From Microcaldota archaeon (GTDB taxonomy: Archaea > Micrarchaeota > Micrarchaeia > Norongarragalinales > Norongarragalinaceae): 5,999 nucleotides of DNA. Positions 4,336 through 5,999 of this stretch are shown in pieces (the first letter of the stretch is position 1; each line of letters begins with the position of its first letter). The DNA lies in contig JAGVWL010000023.1 of assembly GCA_018304285.1 (NCBI GenBank), positions 1 through 5,999 on the forward strand. Reading direction: 5' to 3'. Both the position numbers and the translations under genes were made by a program. Below the pieces are notes generated by a model, which was not told where the DNA came from, searched no databases, and was given only the letters and a program-made list of their open reading frames with translations.

Positions 4336-5832
4336 GTGAAAACAATGCAGTCCCTAACCAAAATCGACAAGGTAGTCAACCTATGCTCTCGCCGGGGGCT
4401 GGTTTTCCCCAATTCCGAGCTTTACTCGCCCCTCGGCGGGTTTTTCGACTATGCCCACTACGGCCTTGCAATCAAAAAACGCATTGTCCAATCGTGGTGG
4501 AATTACTTCGTAAAACAACGCGAAGATATTGTGGGGCTGGACGGCTCCATAATCTCTTCGCCCCGCGTGTGGCAGGCAAGCGGGCATCTCGAAAATTTCA
4601 CCGACCCGCTGGTCGAATGCAAGAAATGCAAATCGCGCTATCGCGCCGACCAACTCGTGCGCGACGAGCTGAAGCTTGAAGTCGAAGGCTTGGATGAGAA
4701 AACGCTTGCCAAACTCATTGGCGAGCACAAGCTCAAGTGCGAAAAGTGCAAGGGAGAGCTTGCGGAAGCAAAGACTTTCAACTTGATGCTCAAGACGCAC
4801 GTGGGCGTCGTGGAAGACGATTCGAATGCCGCCTTCCTGCGGCCGGAAACGGCTCAAACGATTTTCGCCGACTTCAAGACAATCGCTTCTTTCGCGAGGA
4901 AAAAACTTCCTTTCGGAATCGCGCAAATCGGCAAGGCTTTTCGGAATGAAATTTCGCCGCGCAATTTCCTTTTCCGCGCCCGCGAGTTCGAACAAATGGA
5001 AATTGAGTTTTTCCTCCACCCTGGCAAAACCCCGCCTTTCGAGAAAATCAAGTTGAATTTGAAGGCCAAAGCGTTGACTGCGGAAGAGCAAGGGAATGGA
5101 AAAAGCGGGAGCATGGTCGAGAAAAGCGTTGAAGGGCTTTTGAAGGACAATGTTATCGCGAACGATTGGCTGGCGTACTGGATTGCAGAAGCGTGGTTCT
5201 GGCTTACTGAAGAAATCGGGCTGGACAAGGAAAAACTGCGCATACGGCAGCACGTTGCAACAGAGCTGTCGCACTACTCGAAGGAAACGTGGGACGTTGA
5301 GTACGACTATCCTGAGTGGGGCTGGAAAGAGCTTGTCGGAATAGCTGATAGGGGGAATTTCGACTTGCAGCAGCACCAGACGCACTCGAAGAAAGATTTG
5401 AGCGTTTTCGACGAGGAAACCAAACAAAAGATTTTGCCGAAAGTAATCGAGCCTTCTTTCGGGTTGGATAGGCTTTTCTTTACCGCGCTCATCGACGCTT
5501 TCGAAGAGGAAGGGGAGAAAACGCTTTTGAAACTCGGCAAGAGCATCGCGCCGTTGGATTGCGCCGTGTTTCCTCTGATGGGGAAAGACAATCTTGACGT
5601 GAAGGCGAGGGAGGTTTTCGAAATGCTCAAGCGCCGTGGCCTGGAGTGCGAGTATGATGAAAGCGGGAGCATTGGAAAGCGTTACGCGCGGCACGACGAG
5701 ATAGGAACGCCTGTATGCATTACGATTGATTACGATTCGTTGGAAAAGAACGATTGCACCATTCGCCATCGCGATTCGGGAAAGCAAGAGCGGGTTGCAA
5801 TAACGCAATTGCCTGAAAAACTGGGGGCTTGA
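4336..5832 (+). CDS. glyS: Glycyl-tRNA synthetase (class II, alpha2 archaeal/eukaryal type)
   Basis: This enzyme attaches glycine to tRNA-Gly in the cytoplasm using ATP. The 498-residue protein shows the class II catalytic core: the family N-terminus RGLVFPNSELYSPLGGFFDY (20-39); the region SGHLENFTDPLVECKKC; an insertion with two Cys pairs, CKKC (94-97) and CEKC (135-138), that could bind zinc; LRPETAQTIF (168-177); motif 2 from FRNEISPRN to EFEQMEIEFF (202-226); VGIADRGNFDLQQH (334-347); and motif 3, PSFGLDRLFF (373-382). The C-terminal anticodon-binding domain starts near 404 (APLDCAVFPL) and includes GSIGKRYARHDEIGTP. No lesion is visible; the length is compact for the family. GTG 4336 was preferred to ATG 4345 because of the promoter spacing; the difference is three residues. 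The gene appears to have its own promoter. Confidence 0.98.
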   Translation: MKTMQSLTKIDKVVNLCSRRGLVFPNSELYSPLGGFFDYAHYGLAIKKRIVQSWWNYFVKQREDIVGLDGSIISSPRVWQASGHLENFTDPLVECKKCKSRYRADQLVRDELKLEVEGLDEKTLAKLIGEHKLKCEKCKGELAEAKTFNLMLKTHVGVVEDDSNAAFLRPETAQTIFADFKTIASFARKKLPFGIAQIGKAFRNEISPRNFLFRAREFEQMEIEFFLHPGKTPPFEKIKLNLKAKALTAEEQGNGKSGSMVEKSVEGLLKDNVIANDWLAYWIAEAWFWLTEEIGLDKEKLRIRQHVATELSHYSKETWDVEYDYPEWGWKELVGIADRGNFDLQQHQTHSKKDLSVFDEETKQKILPKVIEPSFGLDRLFFTALIDAFEEEGEKTLLKLGKSIAPLDCAVFPLMGKDNLDVKAREVFEMLKRRGLECEYDESGSIGKRYARHDEIGTPVCITIDYDSLEKNDCTIRHRDSGKQERVAITQLPEKLGA

Positions 5833-5840
5833 AAAAAGGT

Positions 5841-5848
5841 TTTATAAG
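5841..5848 (+). promoter_or_regulatory. TATA box of the last gene
   Basis: TTTATAAG preceded by an A/G-rich stretch resembles a BRE plus TATA box. Transcription would start near 5871, only about 3 nt before ATG 5874, so the message is almost leaderless. It lies just 9 bp after the synthetase stop codon. Confidence 0.6.
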
Positions 5849-5873
5849 GCGAGAATGAGGAATAAGACTTGGC

Positions 5874-5999
5874 ATGAAGCCTTTGCACATTACGCTGGAA
5901 TTGATGTCGCACCAGTCCGACCGCGAGTCCACCCACCACCGCAAATGGTGGAGTGAATTCGTGAAAGGCCACGAAGACGCGGAAGGCCATTTCTATATC
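5874..5999 (+). CDS. Start of an unrecognised gene (42 codons, cut by the window edge)
   Basis: From ATG 5874 the frame stays open to the last base and encodes MKPLHITLELMSHQSDREST, followed by a His/Trp-rich stretch (HHRKWWSEFVKGHEDAEGHF). There is no signal peptide or membrane segment in the visible part, and I do not recognise the family. Six histidines in 42 residues is high. Support for a real gene comes from the TATA box at the expected distance. A second ATG at 5855 in another frame reaches a stop within the window and is a poorer candidate. Confidence 0.6.
   Translation, partial: MKPLHITLELMSHQSDRESTHHRKWWSEFVKGHEDAEGHFYI

Noticed and set aside
4381..5808. A 475-codon open frame on the minus strand opposite glyS
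   Set aside because: It lies entirely antisense to an unmistakable glycyl-tRNA synthetase; the composition of its translation matches a mirror of plus-strand codons, and it shows no recognisable motifs.

Overview
The window reads as a slice of an archaeal chromosome of about 50% GC. It carries a fibrillarin gene, a Nop5-family gene and a single-chain archaeal/eukaryal-type glycyl-tRNA synthetase, and it has archaeal TATA-box promoters and Shine-Dalgarno (SD) sites of the GGAGGTGAT type. The compact layout and the style of the small membrane and RelE-like proteins suggest a DPANN-type lineage (Diapherotrites/Iainarchaeota- or Micrarchaeota-like). That placement is a guess from protein flavour and was not tested.

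Layout: (1) 1-410, minus: most of an RBBP9/YdeN-type serine hydrolase, running off the left edge. (2) 411-537: divergent promoter region. (3) 538-1141, plus: a small winged-helix protein overlapping by 4 bp a RelE/ParE-like toxin gene that is broken by a frameshift and an in-frame TAG; probably a decaying toxin-antitoxin pair. (4) 3564-1149, minus: a three-gene operon, Nop5 -> unknown 225-aa protein -> fibrillarin, the protein part of the box C/D RNA 2'-O-methylation machinery. It ends 7 bp from the toxin remnant, tail to tail. (5) 3565-3635: short divergent promoter region. (6) 3636-4310, plus: a three-helix membrane protein with a Cys-rich C-terminal domain. (7) 4336-5832, plus: glycyl-tRNA synthetase. 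(8) 5874-5999, plus: the first 42 codons of an unrecognised gene. No gene-free stretch exceeds 300 bp, and I saw no tRNA, rRNA, CRISPR or insertion sequence.

The most notable region is the C/D operon. Its Nop5 begins directly at the coiled-coil domain and has no N-terminal domain, the part that binds fibrillarin in characterised archaeal Nop5 proteins. It instead carries a long Gly/Arg/Phe-rich tail. Between it and an apparently intact fibrillarin sits an unrecognised protein with a possible degenerate nucleotidyltransferase-like motif. Whether that protein compensates for the missing domain is a testable hypothesis, not something the sequence proves.

Expression signals are regular. Four transcription units have a TATA-like box centred 26.5 bp upstream of a candidate start codon, which predicts leaderless mRNAs. 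The internal operon genes have SD sites instead. This pattern was used to choose several GTG/TTG starts.
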